A program made the position numbers and the translations under genes. The notes below the pieces were generated by a model. That model saw only the letters and a list, made by a program, of their open reading frames with translations, did no database searches and was not told the DNA's origin. Source: Paramacrobiotus metropolitanus (Eukaryota; Tardigrada; Eutardigrada; Parachela; Macrobiotidae). Taken from it: a stretch of DNA of 64,000 nt. Below, one piece after another: positions 42,693-51,820 of the stretch. The DNA is taken from contig NW_026570315.1 in NCBI RefSeq assembly GCF_019649055.1, positions 372,001 through 436,000 on the forward strand, in the 5' to 3' direction. Position 1 is the first letter of the stretch; each line of letters starts with the position of its first letter.

Positions 42693-42970
42693 TGTATCTA
42701 TCATTTGTCAGAGCGGAAGGCTCTGTACACAGGCCAGCCGCCCCACCGCCGCCTAGCTGGTTGGCTCAAGCTCAAGCACAAATATCTTGATCTCAGCCAA
42801 AACCGGCGATGGCACAGTGGCTGTGCTACTTGGATTACACACTCGGTAGCCAGCGGTTCGATTCCGCTCCATCGCCATTTTTGCGAATGCCTCACGGAAC
42901 CGCCCTTCCTCGCTGAGATCCCCACGGACAGCCGACTGAGGGCTGACTCTGTGACACATTGAAAGATACA
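42693..42970 (+). mobile_element. Short insertion with terminal inverted repeats and a tRNA-like core
   Basis: It interrupts the integrase frame. The ends are imperfect inverted repeats of about 20 bp (TGTATCTATCATTTGTCA at the left; the right end is complementary with small gaps). The interior holds a tRNA-like sequence at 42805-42876 with good A and B boxes. I could not define a target duplication. It could be a MITE that captured a tRNA, or a tRNA-derived SINE flanked by chance repeats. Confidence 0.6.
42805..42876 (+). tRNA. tRNA-like sequence, probably SINE- or MITE-borne
   Basis: 72 nt with a perfect 7-bp acceptor-like stem (GGCGATG with CATCGCC), an A box TGGCACAGTGG and a B box GGTTCGATTCC, and a good T arm (AGCGG, TTCGATT loop, CCGCT). 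The D arm pairs, but the anticodon arm pairs poorly, so the identity cannot be assigned and a functional tRNA is unlikely. It probably serves as an internal pol III promoter. Confidence 0.5.
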
Positions 42971-45496
42971 TACGCGCTGTAGTCTATTAAGTCCGCTTGA
43001 AACTGTTCGTTAGGACCAGAAACAACAAAACTTTGACGAGGAAAATGTTTGCAAACTGGTTTATGTAGCGTATACGCCGCTTGTCTACGCAGAAACTCTT
43101 TTATGGTGTCCGTCGAAACCTTTGTCTTATTCTGCTTGCTGGCTTCTCGCTGCAATGCGTTTATTCCACCGTAGCCGCCCGGCGACGCCACGTCAAAAAA
43201 AATTTTTTCTCAGCAAGTTTTCCATGGACGATCTTTAGCAGACGTTTATCAACCCCCTTGAGAATACTGCCATCTAGGAACTGCTTTCGAATTTGGGATC
43301 TCCACACAGTTAATGACTTATAGAACATTATGCTATCGGAGACTTGAACAGATTTCCCGGTATACTGTTCCACAGCCAGAATAAATAACTCACGCAGTAA
43401 TCGCTTGTCAACGGAGTTTGCAATTTCATAGAAGTGAGCAGATTTATAGCATTGATCGTCGACACGATTGCCACAAGTATGTTGATCATCTATACGGTAA
43501 CATCCGCGACAACACATACGTTCCGCGACAACACATTGCTGAGGAGCTGACAGTAGGTTTTGTTTGCCAGTGCAGCCCCCTTCACAAAATGCTCACCGCC
43601 GAGGTCATTGGACAAATCGCCTAGTAATTAGCCTGTAGGAGGATCTGGTTCCCCTGGGGTGCTCATGAACATCACGGAATCCGTGTGGCAGTAGAGCAGA
43701 CGACCGCCAACAAGCCGTAAAGCTTTAAGGAGTTTTAGCTGGCCGTACTAGGTGGTAGATTTACTAACGTATGGATTTGTTCGCTTGTTAGGCGCAACCT
43801 ATGCACAAATTTGTAACTGTTAACTCAAGCGGGAATGCAATTAAAAACTTTCTGCACAATTCATACCCATGCAGCTTTCTTTTCGTACGTCACATCGATG
43901 CACTTTCCATCGTTGACCATTCGAACGTCGTTGGCAATATAACGACTGTTGAAAACGATGTCCTTCATTTCCTTGTACGTTCGACAGTAAGTATTCTGGC
44001 GGTACACGGGTTTCACAACAAACCTATTAAGAAATACGAATTAAGAAATGTTAAACATTCCTTATTCACATTTCTTACCTTCCCCAAACGTGGTTGACAA
44101 ATGTCTTAGCAGCTGCGCGCATCCCGGGATTGTTCGTAACTTCGTCGGGTGTGAAAATAATTCCCAAAACTTCTTCATATTTTCTGCAGAACTCTTGCTT
44201 TTTTCAGTGATAACATGTGCAGGAAAGTCACTTGTAACTATCTTGGTGCGAATGAGATCTAAAATAAATTTGGCAAATACGCCGCCGGTTTTGCTCTCCG
44301 GAATATATTTGCTGCTGTTAGGAAAATGGTGAATCTCAAACACACGACGAATGATGTAGCCGTCTTCTACTGCCTGTCCCAGAAGTGGTGTAGTCCAAGC
44401 TCCTTCGAAAGCACGTTGTCGATAGTCATGTGTGCACGGTTTTGCGATGTTCAGCTCTTCCGAGCACGTACGACATAAGGTGTACACCGTTCGACCATCA
44501 GCCAATCGGAGCGGGAGAGTAGGTATAAATAATTCATACGGCGGCCATACTTCGCAGTACACAACGTTCTACCAATCCTTAATGTTGAACGGTTCGCCAG
44601 GTTTGCTGAAGTTAGTGAATCGGATCTCAGGGTGGCCAACAGGATAGCGGTCGAAAACAATGGACGGATGCAGTGAAATAAAATCCAGGACTTTCCCTTT
44701 GGACCCTTCTGGGTTTTCTTTATACATACAGAATATGTCTGTCCGACCTCCAACAAAATAGTCACGCACATTTAAACCCGATCGAAAATTCGTCTGTGCA
44801 ACGATCTCGGCAGCTTTCAGCTTCTCGTCATATTCGCACTCCCAAATGGTTGTCAGTATTACAGGAACGTCAGCGTATGGATCCGCAACAGTGCGTGCAA
44901 AGTTATTAAGGTATGCTTCGGTCTGCGCGATTTCTTCGCGAAGTGTTCCAAAGGTCTTCATTCGAACCGTGTGAACTTTTTTTGGGTTCGGAAAGCATTT
45001 TGGACATCCATGCCAAAAACAGCCGTAGAATTGGAATGCCGTTCTAGTTGCAGCGCACCATCCAACTACAGGTATTCGTCTAAGATACTTCTCACCTTCC
45101 GCAGACCAAACTGTTTGGATCGGCTCGTCGAGCCGTCGAGCACGGTCGGAAATCCAGAGTAACGTTTTTGTGCTTTGATTCTGAGTACTTCCGTATCCAC
45201 TTGGTGGCGGTATACCAATAGAGTCAGGCTGAAGGTAGCGCACTTGAAACGCTTTAATCACAGCTGACGGGCTTGCAGGTTCATCAAATGGATCCAAAGC
45301 AGAAATTGTTTCTCGAATGAAGCTCGCGTTATCTTGCAGCATTCGCGTAGAACTAGAACATCATTGACGCAGTACTTCTCGCACTCATCCATCAGCTTGT
45401 AGGTGTCACCATGAATATCTTTTGCTTCTTCGTACCAGGCATCAAACTCTAGTTTCTTTTTAGCAGACACGCGCTCCAAGCCAAAATACTGCTTAT

Positions 45497-45582
45497 CTGC
45501 AAAAATTCGATTTTGGTAGGCAACACTGTAATGAATATCCACGAAAATCACTCCGATGCTGACCAAATCCGAATTTTTTTAC
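45497..45582 (-). other. 86-nt intron formed by an inverted-repeat element in the polymerase gene
   Basis: Donor CAG|GTAAAA and acceptor TTTTTGCAG bound the segment, and the frames on both sides agree when it is skipped. The intron is almost entirely an inverted-repeat element: AAAAATTCGGATTTGGTCAG near the donor pairs with TTGCCTACCAAAATCGAATT near the acceptor. The same arms occur at five other places in the window. Confidence 0.75.
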
Positions 45583-46126
45583 CTGGAATGCATCCGACAT
45601 AGTTTTCGTTCTCAGGAGTGTTGAAAGTATACTGAAAAATCCTTTCAGCACCAGATGACTTATTTACAGGTCTTTCGGGAGCTCGGCTAAAGACCGCGGC
45701 ATGAATGATAACGTATCCACAAACCGTGCGTTGATTCCGGGAATTTTGACGAGTGTTAGGCTCGCACCATCTTGAATCTTTGTAACATAATGTCCTTGAC
45801 TTTCGAGGGATTTCAGTATAAAGTAGTTGTCGTATTTCCGCCCGTTGTGCGACAGGAATGTACACTGACGTGTGTTTTTAAAAATCCAACTTAACATATC
45901 ATCAGCGCAGGCACGGCCACGGAAACACATAACAAACGAATCGTCGTCGAGGCACATCAGCGCTGCCATGTTCGGATAGTGGTAACGCCTGCTATCCAAT
46001 ACGGCCTCGAAATCAAAAACGCATTTCTTTTTCGCAAATTTTGTTGGCTTTCTTACCACGGCAGTTTCATTAAGTGAAGCACTTGATCCACTTTCACTTT
46101 CACTCAGGCGTTGTTTTTCAATGGGC

Positions 46127-46210
46127 GATGTCGTTGAACGGGATCCTTCGGGTACGCTATCGGTCACCGATGTCGTTGAACGGGATCCTTCGGGTACGCT
46201 ATCGGTCACC
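46127..46210 (-). repeat. 42-bp direct duplication in the polymerase linker
   Basis: Two exact 42-bp copies encode a 14-residue unit twice (SVTDSVPEGSRSTT) in the acidic, disordered linker before the exonuclease domain. The exact identity suggests a recent tandem duplication. Confidence 0.9.
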
Positions 46211-47827
46211 GATGGTTCTGGGTCTTCCTCATCGTCAGCATCATCGTCGGAACTATCGTCAGAATCCAAAATAATTGCTTTGGCAACATTCTTCTTTGGC
46301 TTTAGCTTCTTAGCTTTTCCCCCATATAGGATGGAGCAAAGGTGTTCAGTAGTGACAAATTGTTTGCAGTTCGTACACAAATGCGTGAGACGTTGATGTG
46401 GATCAGAATACAACTGGCTGTGCGGATGACTGACATATCCATTGCAATCTTTGCAGCGCTGCCAGGCTTCACAAACAGTCCGTGCACCCGTTCGATAACC
46501 TTTCTTTGTTTTATGGTTCTCGAAGCACCGAATAGATCGAAAACGTCGACAGCAGTCATCGCAAAACCGGCCCTCCGGCTCAAGAGGACTGTATTTGTTG
46601 ACACATCCAACTTGTGTACACATATTACACACACCGAAGCATCGATGCCGACACTTGTCGTGATAAAAGCTTCCACAAATGTCACATCGACCTGTAAATC
46701 CTAACAGCGTGTGCGGTTTCACGACTGCATAAAAGTGATTGTTGTGAAAAATCAACATGATGAAGTTCGGGCAATAAGGCGAGTCGTAAGAATCCGCAAA
46801 TTGAAGATCGGCTTTAATTACACGGAGTTGACAGTTATATTTTCGACGCAGAACGCACGCGAATTTGTCGAGCTGATCGAAACCACAAGGACCGAGTGGA
46901 ACCTTTGCTTCCCATCGTAGCTTTTGAGCCAACGTGTGTTGAGCTCTACGGTCAGACTTTCATATATTCTTGTAGGTTCGATACTTTAATGCATGCGCTA
47001 GACACACGGCAATAGCGCGCGAGCAGCACAGCTCGTTGTTTGGATCGTGAAGGGCTGACGGTCGAATAACAACCACACACTGTCGCTGTTCCAGGTACTC
47101 AGCTAATTTGAAGGAAATTCTGTTTTTTTTATTAATCGCGTACCGTATCCTAGTGTATCCCTGCAGTGGACGAACGTACAGCGAAGCGCTTGATCGAACA
47201 GGAAATAAGCGGTGCCGCTGCGCATGACTCTTTAAATTGTGTGCACGATGTACTCGGGAGTCAGTTCGCGCGCCGGTAATACCTTGCTAGATATGGCCCG
47301 ATCCGGAAAACTATGATGCTCAGAAATTAAGCGGACTCGATCGGATAAATACACATTGTCGCGCTTGTACATTTAGTCGAGCAAAAATCCGAAAAATACC
47401 TTCAGCTGATTCAACGCGTGAAGCAGGTCATTAGGATCGAGCGGATCGTGGTTGTAGATCGTGAATGAATCTTCAACTGTATGAAATTGTGGTGCATGGG
47501 TGATGTAATGGCTTGCAGGGTTTATTTTGAACGGATAACTAAATCCGTTCAAATCCGGATTAAATCTGTAATCAGTTTGATGAAAGAATGAATTTATTGA
47601 TTCTCAGTGAGCAAACAGCTTGGTGAATTTTTGGCAGCATTATATGTGAACATGCAATACAATGACATTTAATTTTTTAAATACAACAGCATCAAGACCA
47701 GAATGATTAATCAGATGAGATGTTACAACATTATTTGCGCAGCATATGCTTTGTTAAAAAGAAATACTTAGGGATAATTGAAAAAAAATATCGCACACAT
47801 ACACATTACCACTTGTGATCTAACTTA

Positions 47828-48990
47828 CTAAGGATATCGAAATGCGTTTTGACGAACGATAGGAGCAGGACCTTCGTAGTATCCAGTCCCGTACTGTTTA
47901 TGCGGACGAAAACTGACAGGCATCGGTGGTGCCATATTCAGCTGATCATAGTGACTTGAGGGAACGTTGTTGACAAAATCGTGCACGAACCGATGCTCCA
48001 TTTGCTGTCGTTGCTACTGCAGTTGATCTACACGTGACGGCTGATGCTGGTACATCGGCGGCGGCGGGTATTCCACTATGACCGGCGAGCCAGAACCAGT
48101 ATAACGGTTCTCATCTACCAATGCACCACCATTGTAAAACCTTAACAGTACGATTCCACAGACAGTACGGTATCTTTCCGTATACATCAGATGCCGACCG
48201 AAAACCGCCATTTAGACCCATGCCGTAGTTAGGAACTTGTTGCGCCGGAAGGTATGCGCCGTTCTGGTTTACGTATCCTAAACTCGATGGGACACAATCG
48301 TTCTGCGGCTGACCAAAAAAACTCACCGGAAGGACACGGGAAGTCAAGTGCACTGCTTTGATCAGTTGCATAGGTGTTAGCAGCATGCAGCTGATGGTGC
48401 GCTAAAAAATCAATTCTAGTCAGCAATACTGCCGCATAATTGCACATGTAAACAGTGTTGCATACCAAAATCGAATTTTTCAATTAGGATAGAATTTTAA
48501 TATCCAAAATCGAATTTATGAATTAGGATAGGATTTTAATGTTTATTATTGCATAATATTACAAATAAACTCACCCAGGTTTGGATACTTGGCATTCGGA
48601 TGGGAAATGAACGGTTGAGTAAGCTTTGACTGCACAAACCAACGGCGTTTTGACTTCTCGGACGCATTCGGTGCTTGCCGGCGTTTTGGAGAAGATGGCG
48701 GGGTTTCCGAAACTTGTCCACTTCCGGTCTGCACATACACATCCAACTGGCTTTTTTTGTTTCCAGTGTCGCTGGCCAGGTGTTTCAGGATTTCATTCAC
48801 TTCTTTATCGTCTAGGAAATTCAGGGTCGGTTCTAGAGCATGAATGGGATCGTACATGTCGGCGTTGCTGTTGACAAATGGAACCTGGTTATCGACAGTC
48901 CACACGTCGCAACCAAACATCCCATACGCCTCGGTGGCTACCGTAGCCTTTGCCGAGTCCTGGGCTTTATGTGAGCTCGGCTGGTTTCCT
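47828..48990 (-). CDS. Unidentified multi-exon gene, Pro/Gln/Tyr-rich C-terminus
   Basis: The 5' part is open at about 48546-48990 with DVWTVDNQVPFVNSNAD and FLDDKEVNEILKHLASD, then a basic Ser/Pro-rich stretch. The next segment follows a TTTTTTAG acceptor at 48402 and contains VPSSLGYVNQNGAYLPAQQV. The last part is rich in Pro, Tyr and Gln (VEYPPPPMYQHQPSRV) and ends FRYP and TAG at 47828-47830. One in-frame TAG and two frame changes lie between. I recognise no domain. It may be a host gene or a Maverick accessory gene; its upstream end abuts the truncated element D. Confidence 0.45.
48402..48485 (-). repeat. Inverted-repeat element, copy 6 (intron acceptor)
   Basis: The arms AAAAAATCAATTCTAGTCAG and TTGCATACCAAAATCGAATT pair imperfectly. 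On the minus strand it ends GATTTTTTAG at a splice-acceptor position before an open frame. An adjacent partial duplication of the right arm occurs at about 48486-48530. Confidence 0.65.
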
Positions 48991-49365
48991 TCAGTTGGGT
49001 TTGGGGTGGTCGGTGCGCCTTGGTGGCGCCCTTGACCGGCATGAGACATTGTTGTCCCAGCCTGCAGCTGTACCGCATCCCAACCCGGTCGGGTGGGACG
49101 GGGCTGCCGAGTCAGCGTTGGGTTCCAAGAACGTCTTGTCGTGTGCGTCCTCGAAACTCTCGTCCGATGTTGGGCCCGAGTCGGCGAGGAGGATCCGCTC
49201 GTTCCGCTTCTCCCTTGCCTCGGACGACTTAGTCGAGTCGGTTGAGGACGGCTGACTTCTTTCCTGACCAGCGTGTTGCAGTGAATACGACGTTGTCAGG
49301 TTCGCACGCCGGGAATAGTCCGTATTGAACTTCCGTGCGTAGTCATTTTCCTTCGGATTCGACAT
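48991..49365 (-). CDS. Element D N-terminal gag-like ORF
   Basis: Starts MSNPKENDYARKFNTDY and runs through EKRNERILLADSG and FEDAHDKTFLEP, matching the first gag-like ORF of element A in order. Here the frame is intact through this region, whereas A has a stop after about 24 codons. After about residue 100 the similarity ends close to the truncation point, where the sequence runs into the neighbouring unidentified gene. The conserved start shows that this ORF is a genuine part of the superfamily. Confidence 0.7.
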   Translation of the reverse strand: MSNPKENDYARKFNTDYSRRANLTTSYSLQHAGQERSQPSSTDSTKSSEAREKRNERILLADSGPTSDESFEDAHDKTFLEPNADSAAPSHPTGLGCGTAAGWDNNVSCRSRAPPRRTDHPKPN

Positions 49366-50645
49366 TGTTATCGAATCGACTGTTAGGTCAAGTCGGTTCT
49401 TGTGGAACCTTACGATTCAGTTGTTTTCAACCGCTGAAGTGAACGAGCCCCTTTGTGAGGATGTTCAATTAATTCAGGAACTTCCGCTTGTCAGGATCTT
49501 CCGACGAGATGTTGTTGTTGTTGTGTCTGTTGATGACTCAGTACACGAGGTTATAATACAGTACTATGATACAGTACACTGTAATATAGTAGTACGTTGT
49601 AGTACGTCCTATACTACTGAACTGACCGGTATGACGTTACAGTGTCAAGTGGTCTTGCACCTACTGCCTGCGTCACACATAGCGAGCCCCGTGCAAAAGT
49701 TGCAAAAAACGATGATCAACGCCTATGTTTAGCTATGGGAAGTTTCCCCTGCACGCTGATTGGCTGCCCTTAAAGTACTGAAAAGCGGCTATTCTGACGT
49801 CACAAGGAAATTCAAGAATTTTCGCGCTTTTTTCCGCGAGAAAAACGAATTGTTTTTGGTCGGCCAAAAAGTTTATTTGGTCGAATTTTTAATTTCTAAT
49901 CCGTTAGAAATAGGTTTCTAGATTTTTAGAATTTTCTGGCAGTTGGAACGCCGTTAGAAATGAAAAGAAAGAGAATTTCCGACCTGTTGTCGGTTAGCCT
50001 TTGTCTAACTGTCTGGACAGGTTCGTTGACTCAGCAGGTCGGTTCTCGACCAAAAAGTAAATTTTTAGGTCGGTTTCTCCGACAAAATTTACTTTTTCAC
50101 CGCTAAAATTTTGGAATTCGTAGTTAAAGATTTATTTTAACCGTTAAAGAGTCGAGTTCCGACCTATAAACGACCAATTCCGACCTATAACCGTTACTTT
50201 ACCGGTGTCGGTGTCGTTGCCGGATATGGTCGGTTGCCTCCGTTTGAGGTCGGAAATCCGTTGTTTCCCGGGTGAATCCCGCCGTAAGAGTTGCGGGTCG
50301 CTTTTCAAAGCGAAGGTCCCCGTATCAAGGAGTAATCCTTTCGCGTTGCAGGCTCTCGTAGCGAGCCTGGTGTCCGTCAGTTGGGAAGATCCGTGCTTTC
50401 GGGATAGTGCTCTTCTTTTGTAGAAGAGACTGAACTGTGCTCACCAGCAGTGGCAGGGATCGCTTCAGCGAACAACCCGTTTACCCAGCAGCTGTAAGAC
50501 GGCAAATCTTGTTGATCTACAGTCAAGGCAGAGGCTGCGTTCGCAGTCGATCTGGCAGTGACCGTCAGGTTCTCCGAAAGTTCTCCGAAAATTAAGCCTT
50601 TACCGTCTCCTAAGACGGTTCGTGGGATCGAAAACCAAACGATTC
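49366..50645 (-). other. Element D leader
   Basis: Non-coding on the element's strand. It aligns by eye with the leader of element B through many shared phrases; the short ORFs in it are not shared. Confidence 0.6.
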
Positions 50646-50654
50646 GGCTTACCA
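50646..50654 (-). promoter_or_regulatory. Element D primer binding site remnant
   Basis: TGGTAAGCC follows the LTR end on the minus strand. The first five bases match the initiator-Met-type site of element B and the rest is changed. Confidence 0.5.
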
Positions 50655-51099
50655 TGTAACAGACAAGCGCGAGGAGCTCACAGGATGTCTTTATTGACAA
50701 ATAAAGGGCTGATAACACTGCGTAATAGCAGGAAGAAAAGAACAAAGCCAGTATGGCTGAATCTAGAAACGGTTGCTAGATGCGTCCGTGAGCGTGTCCC
50801 AACGTGAATGACGCTGGCGGCAACCACATGCGTGATGCGGCCATATCAGCTGTGTGCTGTGTGATGCTGAGCGCAGACTGGACTCTATCCAACGCGAGCG
50901 TATAAGCGCTGAGTCATACGGCGATAGAGGGACGAGAGAACAAATGTGCTCAGTGTGTACGCACGCGGTATATCCACTTCAGTGGATGAGTGCAGTGCAG
51001 CACCACACGTACGTACACGAGAGAGGCGAATACGGCATGTAAGTAAGTGCAAATACGCCACTCTTGGGCGTAGCACCACGCACAGTTTCGTACGCCTGA
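50655..51099 (-). repeat. Element D LTR
   Basis: About 445 bp. It ends GTCTGTTACA (minus strand) exactly like the LTR of element B, and its middle carries the same CACTGAAGTGGATATACCG block. By eye it differs from B at many positions, so it is an older or different subfamily copy. Confidence 0.8.
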
Positions 51100-51170
51100 T
51101 AAATTCGAAAAATAAAAATTCTGAAGTTTTTCGCGGTAATTTTTCAATAATTTTTTGAAAATTTTTGGGG

Positions 51171-51739
51171 TTTTATTGATGGAACTGACAGAGAGATATG
51201 CCGGCCGCGCATTGGACAATAACTGTACTACAGTGGAAACAGCCGCGTACATGTTGTGAAATTCCAGAGTATTGTGACGCCGGATGGGATAATTGTGAAT
51301 TTATGGGGGCCTTGCGAAGGGCGACGACATGATTGCTACATGCTAAACAGGACTGACTTGCGCAACAGGCTGGCACAAAAAAAACATACAGCTCGGAAGG
51401 CAGTATTGTTTGTACGGAGACATAGGATATGCTATTTCTGCTGAAATTCAAACCCTATTTCGCGGTATTCAACAAAACGACGAGATTGCTGCTTTAATGA
51501 ATTATGAAACGGGCGTTGCACGACTTGCTGTAGAATCTGGTTTTGGAAAAGTTACCCAGCAATTTGCATTCGGGTCATTTGCAAAAAATCAGCGTTTATT
51601 TTGGCAAGATTTTGGTAAACAATATCTGGTATCAGCATTGCTTGTTAACTGTCACACATGCATGTATGGTTTCCCACTAATTGAAAATAGATTTCGAATC
51701 CGGCCTCCTACCTTTGAACAATATTTGTTATTTGATTAA
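51171..51739 (+). pseudogene. PIF/Harbinger DDE transposase (C-terminal part)
   Basis: FIDGTDREICRP carries the first catalytic Asp, followed after an in-frame TAA by VVKFQSIVTPDGIIVNLWGP and CEGRRHDCYML. A frame break near 51400 leads to LYGDIGYAIS-type sequence with the second Asp, and VESGFGKVTQQF holds the catalytic Glu. YLVSALLVNCHTCMYG and PPTFEQYL finish the protein at TAA 51737-51739. These are the standard landmarks of the DDE_4 nuclease. The stop, the frame break and the missing N-terminus make it inactive. Confidence 0.82.
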
Positions 51740-51820
51740 TAAAAATAGATAACAGCAGGATACGTCATTTGTTGAATAATAAAACACGAAAAAAATGCAG
51801 GTAGACAGTCGTAATGCGAA

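Larger units (their letters stand above)
41873..43328 (-). pseudogene. Maverick integrase with chromodomain, interrupted by an insertion
   Basis: The N-terminal region holds GGYGGINALQREA, then IKEFLRRQAAYTLHKPV and QFQADLIDYS, the first catalytic Asp of the retroviral-type core. A 278-bp insertion (42693-42970) follows. Beyond it the core resumes with RYVWVEPIKRKSA. FRTNLGIEFYN comes next, where Asn stands at the usual position of the second Asp. VERLNRTL supplies the Glu, and KWIDVIQKLVDSYNNSPH follows. The C-terminal chromo-like domain includes GDFVRLSLKK, KGYTPGWSTE and VGWNKKFDKWI, ending TGA 41873-41875. Frame breaks and stops occur on both sides of the insertion. Confidence 0.82.
36003..47560. 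mobile_element. Decayed Maverick/Polinton (adintovirus-like) element
   Basis: The gene set is diagnostic: A32-like packaging ATPase, adenain-like protease, major capsid protein, penton-like protein, pX-like basic protein, retroviral-type integrase with chromodomain, and protein-primed DNA polymerase B. Genes to the left of 38.8 kb lie on the plus strand and those to the right on the minus strand. Most minus-strand genes carry stops or frame breaks, so the copy is dead. I could not find terminal inverted repeats or target duplications; the stated limits are those of the outermost genes. Insertions at 42693-42970 and several inverted-repeat elements interrupt it. Confidence 0.85.
43560..47560 (-). 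pseudogene. Protein-primed DNA polymerase B of the Maverick, multiply broken
   Basis: The N-terminal region includes ALHDPNNELCCSRAIAV and VPLGPCGFDQLDKF, then a Cys-rich zinc region (CDICGSFYHDKC and further pairs). An acidic linker contains a duplicated 14-residue unit. The exonuclease domain follows with VFDFEAV, FLSHNGRKYDNYFI and YCVNDVLVLREC. The polymerase part has FYGCFWHGC, VRDYFVGGRTDI, motif A DFISLHPS (Tyr replaced by His), and motif C as YCHTDSVMF, where the first Asp of the usual DTDS is His. An 86-nt spliceosomal-type intron lies at 45497-45582. Frame breaks occur near 45340, 45660, 44560 and downstream. It would replicate the element by protein priming; this copy cannot. Confidence 0.82.
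48991..51099 (-). mobile_element. Element D: 5' fragment of a B-family retrotransposon
   Basis: On the minus strand it consists of an LTR (50655 to about 51099), a primer binding site, a leader of about 1.3 kb and the first gag ORF, then it stops. No 3' LTR, capsid or pol follows. The LTR shares long blocks with the LTR of element B, including the TTATTTGTCAATAAAGACA poly(A) region. The outer LTR end lacks the expected TG, so it is also slightly truncated there. Confidence 0.8.

Noticed and set aside
46950-49000. Maverick terminal inverted repeat on the right side
   Set aside because: No sequence matching the left flank (34.8-36.0 kb) in inverted orientation was recognised by eye; a dot plot would be decisive.
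50377-50745. 122-residue minus-strand ORF across the element D primer site
   Set aside because: It spans LTR, primer binding site and leader, and is not conserved in element B.
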